From NCBI GenBank assembly GCA_013151235.1, contig JAADIO010000032.1, positions 12,923 through 76,922 of the forward strand: a stretch of DNA of 64,000 nt, in the 5' to 3' direction. The stretch comes from Deltaproteobacteria bacterium. Lineage in GTDB: Bacteria; CG2-30-53-67. Position numbers and translations under genes: made by a program. The notes below the pieces were generated by a model, which saw only the letters and a program-made list of their open reading frames with translations, ran no database searches and was not told where the DNA came from. This document shows positions 37,028-45,974 of this stretch, piece after piece; the first letter of the stretch is position 1, and each line of letters opens with the position of its first letter.

Positions 37028-37990
37028 ATGTTCACCTTTGAAACGGAACAAAAGGTTTGCAAGATCGGCGGATTAAAGGTTGGAGGCCGACCGGCGGAAA
37101 ATCCCCCTCTCCTGATTGCCTCCATGTTTCATAACAAGGACCGAATCCTGCAGGATCGTAAAGGGAATTTCGACCGCGTCCGGGCGACAGAACTGATCCG
37201 GAAGCAGGAAGAGCTGACCGAAGCCACCGGCATTCCCGGTATGGTGGCCATGATGGCCAATTCCGCCGGGGAAGCAAAGATCTATATCGATTTCTTTGTG
37301 GAAACCACCGACATGCCCTTCGCCATCGATATGTGGGTTGCCGAGAAACGGATGGCCGCGACGGAATATGTGGCGAAGTTAGGTCTGCAGGACCGGTTTG
37401 TCTATAACAGTATTACCCCCTGGGACAAGGACATTCCGGGGCAGGTGCAGCGGGTCAAAGAGCTCGGCATCAAACACGTATTTGTCCAGGCCTTTGATGA
37501 TGCCGATCAGTCTCCGAAAGGACGGCTGACCTCATTGGAAAAATTGCTTGATCAGGGAGCGGGTGATTTCGAGTCGGTCCTTGTCGATTCCTCGGTGATG
37601 AATCTTCCCGCTGCCTCTTTCTCCATGCTGGCAAACCGGATGATCAAAGAGAAGTTAGGGCTCCCCTGCGGAAGCGCCTATTCCAATGGCACCCACATGT
37701 GGAAAGAGGCCAAGGAGATCTGGGGGCTCGACGGTTTCAAGGCGATGGATGCTGTGGCCCAGGGGATGTCGACGGCCCTCTGGTCGGATTTTAATTTTTA
37801 CGGTCCCATCGTGACGGCGCCCCGGATCTTCCCCGGTGTGGCCACGGCAAACATCCTGCTTTCGACCCTGGTCTTTGATGAAACCGGGGAGGTCTCGGAA
37901 AATGAAGACCTGCCGATCCGGAAGCACTTTTCGGAATTTCTTGAGAAGATGATCGCCGGTGGTGCAAGAAAAAAGGCGCAGGCCCGATAA
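37028..37990 (+). CDS. MtrH-like methyltetrahydropterin/folate methyltransferase
   Basis: A 320-residue TIM-barrel protein of the MtrH family. MtrH in methanogens moves methyl from tetrahydromethanopterin to a corrinoid; bacterial homologues such as MtgA-type proteins use tetrahydrofolate. Conserved stretches include VGGRPAENPPLLIASMF, NSAGEAKIYIDFFVE and GLPCGSAYSNGTHMW. The ATG at 37028 has AAGGA 6 bases upstream. No other Mtr subunits are present, so it is probably soluble and works with the corrinoid protein encoded at 39061. It would link the methyl pool to one-carbon metabolism. Confidence 0.88.
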   Translation: MFTFETEQKVCKIGGLKVGGRPAENPPLLIASMFHNKDRILQDRKGNFDRVRATELIRKQEELTEATGIPGMVAMMANSAGEAKIYIDFFVETTDMPFAIDMWVAEKRMAATEYVAKLGLQDRFVYNSITPWDKDIPGQVQRVKELGIKHVFVQAFDDADQSPKGRLTSLEKLLDQGAGDFESVLVDSSVMNLPAASFSMLANRMIKEKLGLPCGSAYSNGTHMWKEAKEIWGLDGFKAMDAVAQGMSTALWSDFNFYGPIVTAPRIFPGVATANILLSTLVFDETGEVSENEDLPIRKHFSEFLEKMIAGGARKKAQAR

Positions 37991-38023
37991 TCGATAACCC
38001 TAATATCAGAAGGAGAAAACGTT

Positions 38024-39046
38024 TTGACGGAAACCATGACATCAAGAGAACGGGTACTGAGACTGTTTCGGGGGGAACCGACGGATCGTCCGGCCTGTTT
38101 CAGCGGGATGGGTAATGCGACAACGGAAGGGCTGAACCAGCTCGGCTACAAGTTTGCCCAGGTTCATCTCGATGCGAAACAGATGGCGGAGACGGCCATG
38201 ACGACGCCCCGGCTTTTCGGGTTTGACGCCTGCGTCCTTCCGTTTGACCTCTGTGTCGAAGCGGAAGCGATGGGCGCAAGGATCAATACCTATTCGAACT
38301 CGGACGACCTGCTCTATCCCACGATCAAAGAGAAGGTAATCCATGGCGAAGAGGAGATGGAGATCAACCTCCCCTCCGACCTGGTCACGCGCGGGCGGAT
38401 CCCCCTCATGAAGGAGGCGATCGGGATCGCCAGGGAAACCATCGGAGAGACCGTGGCGATCGGTTCTTACCTGCTCGGACCGTTTACGCTCGCCGGTCAG
38501 ATCATGGAACTGAACGATCTGCTGAAACTTTCTTTCAAGAAACCGGACAAGGTCGGGAAACTTCTGGCCGATCTGACCTGCGTGATCGTGGCGGTTGCGA
38601 AGGAGTATGAAGCGGCCGGTGTTGACTACCTGACGGTACGGGAGATGGGTGCAACCTCCGACGTGTTGAGCCCCAGGGTTTTCAAGAGCCTGATACTGCC
38701 CCATCTCAAGAATATTTTCGAACAGATCAGTGTTCCCAGTGTGCTGCATATCTGCGGCAAGACGAACAACATCGTCGTTCCGATGGTGGAAACGGGTGCG
38801 ACGGCCATCAGTGTTGACCAGAAGAATGATGTGGTCGACAGCCGGAAAAAGCTCGGATCCGATGCCCTGATTTTCGGGAACTACGACCCCTATAACGTGC
38901 TTGTTTCGGGTACGCCGGAACTGGTCAAAGAGGCGATGCAAAAGTGTTTGGAAGACGGCGTCAGTGCCGTCTGGCCCGGCTGTGATATCTGGCCCACGGT
39001 GCCGGCGGAGAATTTTAAGGCCATGATGGAAACCATGAATGAATAG
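38024..39046 (+). CDS. MtaA/UroD-family methylcobamide methyltransferase (copy 2)
   Basis: A 340-residue paralogue of the first MtaA-like protein. The zinc ligands are His242 and Cys244 in HICGKT and Cys320 in WPGCD. The start is taken as TTG at 38024 behind AGAAGGAG; an ATG 12 bp later is possible. It sits 15 bp before the corrinoid protein gene. The two copies are clearly diverged, so they probably act at opposite ends of the methyl transfer or on different thiols. Confidence 0.88.
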   Translation: MTETMTSRERVLRLFRGEPTDRPACFSGMGNATTEGLNQLGYKFAQVHLDAKQMAETAMTTPRLFGFDACVLPFDLCVEAEAMGARINTYSNSDDLLYPTIKEKVIHGEEEMEINLPSDLVTRGRIPLMKEAIGIARETIGETVAIGSYLLGPFTLAGQIMELNDLLKLSFKKPDKVGKLLADLTCVIVAVAKEYEAAGVDYLTVREMGATSDVLSPRVFKSLILPHLKNIFEQISVPSVLHICGKTNNIVVPMVETGATAISVDQKNDVVDSRKKLGSDALIFGNYDPYNVLVSGTPELVKEAMQKCLEDGVSAVWPGCDIWPTVPAENFKAMMETMNE

Positions 39047-39060
39047 TCAGGAGGCATGGA

Positions 39061-39756
39061 ATGGCAACTGAAGAGAGAACCCGGGAAATCCTGGAGAAAA
39101 TGGAGAAAGCCGTGATTGAGTATGACGAAGATGCGGCCAAGGAGGGTGCCCAGGCGGCCCTCGATGAAGGGGTCAATCCCAATGATGCCATCTTCGACGG
39201 TCTGGTCAGCGGGATGCAGGAAGTCGGCAAGCTCTTTGAGGCCGAAGAGTATTTCGTCCCGGAGCTGCTCATGTGCGCCGATGCCCTTTATGCCGGTCTC
39301 GATATCTTAAAACCCCATGTGAAACAGCTCGACCTGGGGGTGAAAGGCTCGGTGGTGATCGGTACCGTGGAGGGAGATGTTCACGATATCGGGAAGAACA
39401 TCGTGAAGATGATGTTCGATGTCGCCGGGTTTGAGGTCCATGACCTGGGACGGGATGTGCCGCTGGATCAGTTTGTTGAGGAACAGATCAAAACCGATTC
39501 CGAACTGGTCTGCCTCTCCGCCATGATGACGACGACCATGATGGGGATGCAGAAGGTCATCGAGGACCTGAAGAAGAAGAATCCCGATATCAAGATCATG
39601 ATCGGCGGTGCTCCCGTTTCCGGTGATATCGCCGAGAAATGGGGAGCGGACGGCTATGCCGATGACGCGACCAATGCCCTCGCAGATGCCATCAACATGG
39701 TCAGCTCTCTGAAAAAGATGAAGGAAGAAGCGGAAGCCAGGGAAAAACGGAAGTGA
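39061..39756 (+). CDS. Corrinoid (B12-binding) methyl carrier protein
   Basis: A 231-residue methyltransferase corrinoid protein (MtaC/MtbC/MttC type). A helical cap (about 1-90) precedes the Rossmann-like B12 domain with the cobalt-ligating His108 in DVHDIGKN, and later the MMTTTM and GGAPVS elements. The C-terminal tail is charged. It accepts methyl groups from one TIM-barrel enzyme and passes them to another. A GGAGG site precedes the ATG, and the stop overlaps the next gene by 4 bp. Confidence 0.96.
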   Translation: MATEERTREILEKMEKAVIEYDEDAAKEGAQAALDEGVNPNDAIFDGLVSGMQEVGKLFEAEEYFVPELLMCADALYAGLDILKPHVKQLDLGVKGSVVIGTVEGDVHDIGKNIVKMMFDVAGFEVHDLGRDVPLDQFVEEQIKTDSELVCLSAMMTTTMMGMQKVIEDLKKKNPDIKIMIGGAPVSGDIAEKWGADGYADDATNALADAINMVSSLKKMKEEAEAREKRK

Positions 39757-40418
39757 GCAGTGCATTCTTGAAAAAGATGCTCCTCGGTTCCGGGGCGACC
39801 GTGGTGGGTGTGGCGGAACTGGATGCGTATCTTGACGGAGAGATCCGTCATCTCAACCGAGGGGTTTCCATCGCGGTGGACCGGACGCTTCGGGAAGATA
39901 CCCTGAAACATCTGGGCCGGCTGCAGAAAAAAGTGGTCCGCTATCTGAAAGGGAAGGGATTCCGTACCCTCAGTATCCCCCCTGATTCGGACCGCATCCG
40001 GAATAAGTTTGTTGCCGAACTTTATTCCCTTTTGACCCACAAGATGGCAGCCACCTGCGCGGGGATCGGCTGGATCGGGCGGAATGGGTTACTGATCAGT
40101 CCCCATTTCGGGCCGCGGCTTTCCCTGGCGACGGTCCTGACCGATGCGCCCCTGAAGAGCGATATTCCCTATGAACAGAGCCGTTGCGGCAATTGCCGGC
40201 TTTGTGTTGACTACTGCCCGTCGAAGGCGATCACGGGCAAAACCTGGTCCCGGCGGGACCCTTACAGCGGCCTGGTCAAGCCCCACCGGTGTCGTGTACA
40301 CAAAGAGGGGGCCCGGGGAGTGACGGATCGGCCCAATTGCGGTCTCTGCCTGCAGATCTGCCCCTACGGGCGGGCGAAAGGGAGGACCAAACCGAAAGAT
40401 GTTATGGAGATTGTATAA
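39753..40418 (+). CDS. QueG-like Fe-S protein of the methyltransferase cluster
   Basis: A 221-residue protein resembling the C-terminal half of epoxyqueuosine reductase and reductive dehalogenase-like proteins. Two 4Fe-4S motifs are visible: CGNCRLCVDYCP and CGLCLQICP, the latter completed by an upstream Cys. It begins with GTG overlapping the corrinoid gene stop. Its position between corrinoid protein and activase suggests electron delivery to reactivate Co(II), rather than queuosine synthesis. Such proteins are often seen beside bacterial corrinoid methyltransferases. Confidence 0.82.
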   Translation: MSSAFLKKMLLGSGATVVGVAELDAYLDGEIRHLNRGVSIAVDRTLREDTLKHLGRLQKKVVRYLKGKGFRTLSIPPDSDRIRNKFVAELYSLLTHKMAATCAGIGWIGRNGLLISPHFGPRLSLATVLTDAPLKSDIPYEQSRCGNCRLCVDYCPSKAITGKTWSRRDPYSGLVKPHRCRVHKEGARGVTDRPNCGLCLQICPYGRAKGRTKPKDVMEIV

Positions 40419-40420
40419 AG

Positions 40421-42397
40421 ATGAGCAGCAAATATAAAGTGAATTTTCAGCCCTCGGGAAGTCGGGGGGAAGTGGATGCAGGGAAAACCCTCCTTGATGC
40501 GGCCCAGCGTTTAGGGGTTGATCTGGAATCAGTCTGTGGCGGCAAGGGGACCTGCGGGAAATGCAAGGTCCGTGTTGAGGAAGGATATTTTGAAAAAGAT
40601 GCCATGGAATCAAGAATGTCCCATCTGTCTCCTCTGACGGACGTGGAACGCAAATTCATCAAACCGGAAGACGGACCCCGAATGCGTTTGGCCTGTGCCG
40701 CCGAGGTGCGGGGGGATGTGAAACTTTTCGTGCCGGAAAAGTCCCGTGCCGGGAAACAGATCGTTCGCAAGGCCGCAAAAGATATTACGATCGCCCTCGA
40801 CCCCGCCGTGAAAAAATATTGTATCCGGCTGGATGCCCCGACCCTGCACGATCTTTCCAAGGGGGATCTTGAACGGATTCTGGGGGCGCTGAAAATGGAG
40901 TACAACCTGGAAAACCTTGCCATAGACTATCTGGTCCTCCAGAAGCTCCAGGATATTCTTCGGGCCGGGAACTGGGAGGTGACGGTTTCGGTCTGGAAAG
41001 GCAAAGAGATCATCAAGGTGGAGCCGGATTTTGTGGACGTCTCCTACGGTCTGGCCGTGGATGTCGGGACGACGACGGTGGCAGCCTATCTGTGTGATCT
41101 GAACACGGGCAAGGTGCTTAACACCGAATCGATGATGAATCCCCAGGTCCCGTACGGCGAAGATGTCATGTCGAGGATTACTTACGCCATGACCCATGAC
41201 GACGGTCTTGCGATCATGCAGAAGGCAATCATCGAGGGCTTAAACGATCTGATTGAGAAGATTACCGCCGACATCCGTTCCAACGGAACGCCCGGCGGTA
41301 CCTCCATCGTCGATATGACGGTGGTTTTTAATACCGCCATGCATCACATCTTCCTGGGATTCAACCCGGTCTACATCGGACGGTCTCCCTTTATTCCTGC
41401 CGTGCAGGATTGTGTTGATCTCAAGGCACGGGATCTGGGACTTCAAATCAATGAAGCTTCCTACATTCATGTCCTTCCCATTGAGGCCGGTTTTGTCGGC
41501 GCCGACAATGTGGGGGTTCTCATCGCCGAAGAGCCGTACAATTCCGAGGACAATGTCCTGATTATCGACATCGGGACGAACGGTGAACTCCTCCTCGGGA
41601 ACAAGCATGCGGTCTGTTCCACTTCCTGCGCTACGGGACCGGCCTTTGAAGGGGCCCAGATCAAGTTCGGAATGCGAGCCGCCCCGGGAGCGATTGAAAA
41701 GGTCCGGATCGATCCGGAGACGAAAGAGCCACAGTACAAGGTGATCGGCAAGGCCGACTGGCATACCCATATCAAGGATGTCAATGCCAAGGGGATCTGC
41801 GGTTCCGCCATCATCGACGTGATTGCCGAGATGTTCAAGGCGGGAGTCATCGACAAGTCCGGGAAATTCGTCAAGGATCTTGACATACCCCGCATCCGGA
41901 AGGATGCCGACGGCAAACCGGAGTACGTCCTGGCCTGGGCGGATGAAACCTCCATCGGGAGCGACATCACCGTGACGCAGGGGGATGTCCGGGCGTTGCA
42001 GCTCGCCAAGGGGGCACTCTACGCCGGGGCGAAACTGATGATGCAGAAGATGGGGATCGAAAAACTCGACCGGGTGGTTCTGGCGGGGGCCTTCGGGAGT
42101 CATATCAATACGGAGGCCTCGATGACCCTCGGGATGTTCCCCGATTGTGCCATCGAAAAGGTCTATGCCGTGGGGAATGCCGCCGGCGACGGGGCGATCA
42201 TGGCCCTGCTGAACCTGGGGAAACGACGTGAGGCCGGCGAAAAGGCCCGGTGGGTCCGGTTCCTGGAGATTGCCGTGGAGCCGGAATTTGAAAAGGAATT
42301 CATGAAGGCGATGCATATTCCGCACATGAAGGATCCTTTTCCCAATCTCAAGTCGTTGCTGGAGAAGGACCATTTGCCGGTGACGATCAAGGGGTGA
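40421..42397 (+). CDS. Reductive activase of corrinoid proteins (RACo/RamA family)
   Basis: A 658-residue protein that uses ATP to reduce inactive Co(II) corrinoid back to Co(I). The N-terminal ferredoxin domain has CX5CX2C (CGGKGTCGKC) plus a further Cys in RLACAAE, that is, a 2Fe-2S cluster as in bacterial RACo rather than the C-terminal clusters of archaeal RamA. The ASKHA ATPase part shows AVDVGTTTVAAY, DIGTNGELLLGN and LAGAFGSHIN. The ATG at 40421 is 2 bp after the QueG-like stop. It serves the corrinoid protein of this operon. Confidence 0.93.
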   Translation: MSSKYKVNFQPSGSRGEVDAGKTLLDAAQRLGVDLESVCGGKGTCGKCKVRVEEGYFEKDAMESRMSHLSPLTDVERKFIKPEDGPRMRLACAAEVRGDVKLFVPEKSRAGKQIVRKAAKDITIALDPAVKKYCIRLDAPTLHDLSKGDLERILGALKMEYNLENLAIDYLVLQKLQDILRAGNWEVTVSVWKGKEIIKVEPDFVDVSYGLAVDVGTTTVAAYLCDLNTGKVLNTESMMNPQVPYGEDVMSRITYAMTHDDGLAIMQKAIIEGLNDLIEKITADIRSNGTPGGTSIVDMTVVFNTAMHHIFLGFNPVYIGRSPFIPAVQDCVDLKARDLGLQINEASYIHVLPIEAGFVGADNVGVLIAEEPYNSEDNVLIIDIGTNGELLLGNKHAVCSTSCATGPAFEGAQIKFGMRAAPGAIEKVRIDPETKEPQYKVIGKADWHTHIKDVNAKGICGSAIIDVIAEMFKAGVIDKSGKFVKDLDIPRIRKDADGKPEYVLAWADETSIGSDITVTQGDVRALQLAKGALYAGAKLMMQKMGIEKLDRVVLAGAFGSHINTEASMTLGMFPDCAIEKVYAVGNAAGDGAIMALLNLGKRREAGEKARWVRFLEIAVEPEFEKEFMKAMHIPHMKDPFPNLKSLLEKDHLPVTIKG

Positions 42398-42407
42398 GAC
42401 GTCGAAA

Positions 42408-42725
42408 ATGACCCGTGTGAAAATCGACCCGGGCGTCTGTGGTTTTCCCGCTCTCGTGACGGTCGAAAAAAAGGACAGGCAGCACTTTCGGGTAACGATC
42501 GAGTCCAATTGTGAAATGGTACGGAAATTGGGAGAGGAAATTGCATCCCTGACGATGCAGGATGCCTTCATCCGGTTTTCCGATAACCGGGTCTATGAGA
42601 AGGCCTCAACCTGTCTGAAACACACGGCCTGTCCGGTCCCGTCGGGCATCCTGAAGGCCCTGGAGGTTGAGGCCGGTCTGGCGGTGCCGCGGAACGTAAC
42701 GGTGGAATTTCTTGCCGGGGAGTGA
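42408..42725 (+). CDS. Small Cys-containing protein, DUF6951-like
   Basis: A 105-residue protein that begins VKIDPGVCGF and has Cys11, a Cys in ESNCEM and a C-x5-C pair (CLKHTAC). It resembles the small DUF6951 family. It is placed between the corrinoid activase and cysteate synthase genes (10 and 5 bp gaps), so it belongs to the operon. The function is unknown. The four cysteines could bind a metal or carry a sulfur. A part in the last thiol-forming step of coenzyme M synthesis is conceivable but unsupported by direct evidence. Confidence 0.75.
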   Translation: MTRVKIDPGVCGFPALVTVEKKDRQHFRVTIESNCEMVRKLGEEIASLTMQDAFIRFSDNRVYEKASTCLKHTACPVPSGILKALEVEAGLAVPRNVTVEFLAGE

Positions 42726-42730
42726 CAGTG

Positions 42731-43987
42731 ATGAGCGACTATCTTCTGCATTGCCGGAAATGCGGTGCTCTTTTGCAGCCGCAAGAGTCCGCTTCCGGGG
42801 TTCATTGTCCCGATGCCTTGATGAAAAGTGAATTTCCCGACCGGCGGTTCCGCCTTGAGGGGCGTCGGGGGATCTGGCGCTTCAACTGGCTTCCGGTGCA
42901 TGCACCCCGTGAAGATACCGCCGCACCGGTGGTTTATCACGCGGAGGGGCTGGGGCGGCGTCTTGGACTTCGGCATCTCTTTGTCGTATTCAACGGTTTC
43001 CGGCCGGAAAAGGGGGCGGAGATCGAGACCTGTACCTTCAAAGAGTTCGAGGCCGAGGTTGTTCTGCAAAACGCACGGGAACTTGGAAAGGGCGGCCTCG
43101 TCGTCGCCTCGGCGGGGAATACCGCCCGCGCCTTTGCCCACCTTTCGATTCGGACCGATTTCCCCGTGTTCATTGTGGTTCCACGCATGTGTCTTCATGA
43201 GATGTGGTTTCTGAAGTCGAAGGAGTCCGTTCCGACGGCTGTCCTGCAGGACGGTGACTATGCCGACGCCATCGATGTGGCCGAGCGGATCGCCCGGATT
43301 TCAGGTATTCCCTTCGAAGGAGGGGTACGCAATTCGGCCAAGCGGGACGGACTCGGTGTCGTACTGATGGAAGCGGTCTCCTTCCTCGGCCGCCTGCCCG
43401 ATGCCTATTTTCAGGCAGTCGGGAGCGGCGCCGGGGCGGTGGCCACCTGGGAGATGGCGGAACGGTTTTTGCGGGACGGCCGTTTCGGGAACCGGCTTCC
43501 CCGTCTCCACCTGGCACAGAATCTCCCCTTTGCACCCATGTTTCATGCCTGGAGACGGGGGGAACGGAATCTGAAACCTGAGGACCTTGATCCGGGCCTG
43601 ATTGAGAAGATTTCCACCCGGGTTCTGTCCAGTCGTTATCCCGCCTATTCGATTCTGGGGGGGGTCTACGATGCCTTGACGGCATCCGGGGGGAACATGT
43701 ACGGGATTACCAACGGAGGGATGGCCGAGGCCCGGACGCTCTTCGAAGAAACGGAAGGGGTCGATATCGTTCCCGCGTCGGCCATTGCCCTGGCGGCACT
43801 GAAAGAGGCCGTAGCGGCGGAAGAGGTCTCTCCCGACGAGCTGATCCTGCTCAATATCACCGGGGGTGGGGAAAGGGCCATCCGGCGTGCGGGACGTGCC
43901 GTCCCGGTGGCGGGAGACGCAATCTCGAAAAATATTACGGATGATGAAATCGAAGAACTTTTATGCACAGTCCTGAAAAAGAGCTGA
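42731..43987 (+). CDS. Cysteate synthase (coenzyme M biosynthesis)
   Basis: A 418-residue PLP enzyme of the threonine-synthase fold, closely patterned on the Methanosarcina cysteate synthase: PEKGAEIETCTFKEFEAE with the PLP-binding Lys104, ASAGNTARAFAH, and PDAYFQAVGSGAG. An N-terminal CRKC motif is also shared in style. The enzyme converts O-phosphoserine and sulfite to cysteate, the first dedicated step of one coenzyme M route. The next gene encodes a sulfopyruvate decarboxylase and overlaps by 25 bp, which strengthens the call over a plain threonine synthase. The ATG at 42731 has GGGGAG 8 bases upstream. Confidence 0.88.
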   Translation: MSDYLLHCRKCGALLQPQESASGVHCPDALMKSEFPDRRFRLEGRRGIWRFNWLPVHAPREDTAAPVVYHAEGLGRRLGLRHLFVVFNGFRPEKGAEIETCTFKEFEAEVVLQNARELGKGGLVVASAGNTARAFAHLSIRTDFPVFIVVPRMCLHEMWFLKSKESVPTAVLQDGDYADAIDVAERIARISGIPFEGGVRNSAKRDGLGVVLMEAVSFLGRLPDAYFQAVGSGAGAVATWEMAERFLRDGRFGNRLPRLHLAQNLPFAPMFHAWRRGERNLKPEDLDPGLIEKISTRVLSSRYPAYSILGGVYDALTASGGNMYGITNGGMAEARTLFEETEGVDIVPASAIALAALKEAVAAEEVSPDELILLNITGGGERAIRRAGRAVPVAGDAISKNITDDEIEELLCTVLKKS

Positions 43988-45099
43988 TTTCGATTCTGAA
44001 AGGGGCGGGCGTCGATCTTCTAGCGACCCTTCCCTGTGACCGGGTGCGCAACCTGATCGCCCTTGCGGATGCATCGATTGACCGCATCCCTCTGACCCGG
44101 GAAGAAGACGGCGTCGGGATTTGTGCCGGAGCGGCCCTGGGCGGGCGGCGGCCGGCCATGATTGTTCAAAGCTCCGGGATCGGCAATATGATCAACGCCC
44201 TTCTCTCCCTGACCGGATTCTATGAACTTCCCTTGGCACTTTTCGTCAGTCAGCGGGGAGTCTATAAGGAGGGGATCGACGCCCAGGTTCCGATGGGCAA
44301 GGTCCTGCCGGGGCTTTTTGAATCCGTGGGGATCGGTTACACTCTGATCGACCGGTCCGAAGCGATCCCCGCCATCGGGAAGGAACTGGAGTCTCTCTAC
44401 CGGGAGAAACGGATCCATGCTTTCCTGCTCAGCCCGGCCCTCTGGGAAGGCTCCCCCCTGGAGATTTCCCAGAGCCTCAAACGCCGCCATTGTGAAGCGA
44501 TCGATCCTGAACGGGGTCGGGAGAATCCGGCCCCGGTCCTGACCCGCTATGGGGTCCTTTCGACCCTCTGTCCCGAACTGGAAGGGCAGGCGGTGATCTG
44601 CAATCTGGGGGTCCCGTCGAAGGAACTTCATGCCCTCCTTCCCCAACCATCGAATTTCTACATGCTGGGCAGCATGGGATTGGCGACGCCCATCGGTCTC
44701 GGTGTGGCCTTCTCAACGGACAAACCGGTTTTCGTCATTGACGGGGACGGCAGTCTGCTTATGAATCCCGGGACCCTGGCGACGGTCGCCATGGCCCGAC
44801 CGGGGAACCTGACCATTATTGCTGTTGACAATGCCTCCTACGGTTCCACGGGGGATCAACCGACCCTGACGGCCGGTTGTGTCGATCTGGAACTGGTGGC
44901 CCGTGGATTCGGTATCTGTAACTCTGTGAAGGCTGCGTCCCGGGAGGAGCTGCGGGAGGCGTTGCAGACCCCCTTCGGCGGTGCCCTCTTTGTCCATGCC
45001 CTTGCCCTGCCCGGAAATGCCGCCGTCCCCAATATCCCCCTGGGTGCCCGGGAGATCAAGGAGGGGTTCCAGGCGTTCCTGGAATCCGGGAGGTTATAG
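43963..45099 (+). CDS. comDE: Sulfopyruvate decarboxylase, fused ComD-ComE
   Basis: A 378-residue thiamine diphosphate enzyme with pyrimidine-binding (ComD-like, 1-175) and diphosphate-binding (ComE-like, 190-378) domains in one chain. The TPP motif starts with GDG (261-263) and ends VDNASYGST; the catalytic Glu is in TREEDGVG. It decarboxylates sulfopyruvate to sulfoacetaldehyde. Phosphonopyruvate decarboxylase is of similar size, but no phosphonate genes are near and the upstream neighbour is cysteate synthase. An aminotransferase to make sulfopyruvate would have to be encoded elsewhere. Confidence 0.85.
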   Translation: MHSPEKELISILKGAGVDLLATLPCDRVRNLIALADASIDRIPLTREEDGVGICAGAALGGRRPAMIVQSSGIGNMINALLSLTGFYELPLALFVSQRGVYKEGIDAQVPMGKVLPGLFESVGIGYTLIDRSEAIPAIGKELESLYREKRIHAFLLSPALWEGSPLEISQSLKRRHCEAIDPERGRENPAPVLTRYGVLSTLCPELEGQAVICNLGVPSKELHALLPQPSNFYMLGSMGLATPIGLGVAFSTDKPVFVIDGDGSLLMNPGTLATVAMARPGNLTIIAVDNASYGSTGDQPTLTAGCVDLELVARGFGICNSVKAASREELREALQTPFGGALFVHALALPGNAAVPNIPLGAREIKEGFQAFLESGRL

Positions 45100-45134
45100 G
45101 AATGATCGTCTCTTGTGGGAGTGGATGCAAGGGT

Positions 45135-45974
45135 TCAAGGATCGGGGAGACGGCCACCGTCCGGAGTTGAAAAGTGATCGGGGTTTTTCCGATACTTTTC
45201 CGGGATGGTTGCGATCCTCGGTACCGGGCTCAAGGGGTATTGATCGACCAGCAGCGTGCAGCCGTAACTCTTCCGTAATTGTTCCGCCGTCAAGACCTCT
45301 CCGGGGCGTCCGGTCTTTTCAATTTCCCCCTCCTTCAGAAGAAGAAGGCGGTCTCCGTAGAGGGCCGCCAGGTTCAGGTCATGGGAAATCATGATCACCG
45401 TGATCCGCCGGGTGCGGCGGAGCCGTTCCATCAGATCCATAATGCGGGATTGGTGGGAAGGATCGAGGGAGGCCGTCGGTTCATCGAGAAAGATGATCCG
45501 GGGTTGCTGGCAGATGGCCCGGGCGATCATGACTCGCTGCCGTTCTCCGCTGCTTAACTGATCCAGCCGTCTTTCCGCCAGGTGTGTAATGTCGGTAAAG
45601 TGCATCGCCTCTTCGGCAATTCGGTAATCCTCACGTTTTTCCATGCTCCAAAGCCCGAGATGAGGAGAGCGGCCCATCAGGACCGTTTCCGTAACGGGAA
45701 AGGGGAAATCAAGGGGGACCTGCTGTGGGACCACGGCGAGAAGACGGGAGAGGGATCGCCGTGAATAATGATGAAGCGCTTTGCCCAGAATGTTAATCTC
45801 CCCCCTTTGCGGCTGGATCATGCCGGCGCAGGCCTTGAGTAGTGTGGTTTTTCCCGCGCCGTTGGGGCCGATGATGATGAAGAATTCCTCCTCCGGGACG
45901 TGGAAGGTGAGCCCGTGAAGAATCCCTTTATGTGCATAGTCGAGATGGAGGTTTTCGACGGAGAGGGCGGTCAT
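45135..45974 (-). CDS. btuD: Cobalamin ABC transporter ATPase
   Basis: A 279-residue ABC ATPase. Walker A is GPNGAGKTT, the Q loop is VPQQ, the signature is LSSGERQ and Walker B is IIFLDEPTASLD, followed by the H-loop ISHD. It is the third gene of the B12-riboswitch operon and overlaps btuC by 4 bp. The C-terminal 40 residues extend beyond the ABC domain. It converges on comDE with a 35-bp gap. Confidence 0.92.
   Translation of the reverse strand: MTALSVENLHLDYAHKGILHGLTFHVPEEEFFIIIGPNGAGKTTLLKACAGMIQPQRGEINILGKALHHYSRRSLSRLLAVVPQQVPLDFPFPVTETVLMGRSPHLGLWSMEKREDYRIAEEAMHFTDITHLAERRLDQLSSGERQRVMIARAICQQPRIIFLDEPTASLDPSHQSRIMDLMERLRRTRRITVIMISHDLNLAALYGDRLLLLKEGEIEKTGRPGEVLTAEQLRKSYGCTLLVDQYPLSPVPRIATIPEKYRKNPDHFSTPDGGRLPDP

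Noticed and set aside
41240-42571. 443-codon open frame antisense to the corrinoid activase
   Set aside because: It covers the ASKHA domain in reverse and shows no family motif.
43963-45099. Phosphonopyruvate decarboxylase instead of sulfopyruvate decarboxylase
   Set aside because: Similar length and fold, but there is no phosphoenolpyruvate mutase or phosphonate gene nearby and the partner gene is a cysteate synthase. It remains a minor alternative.
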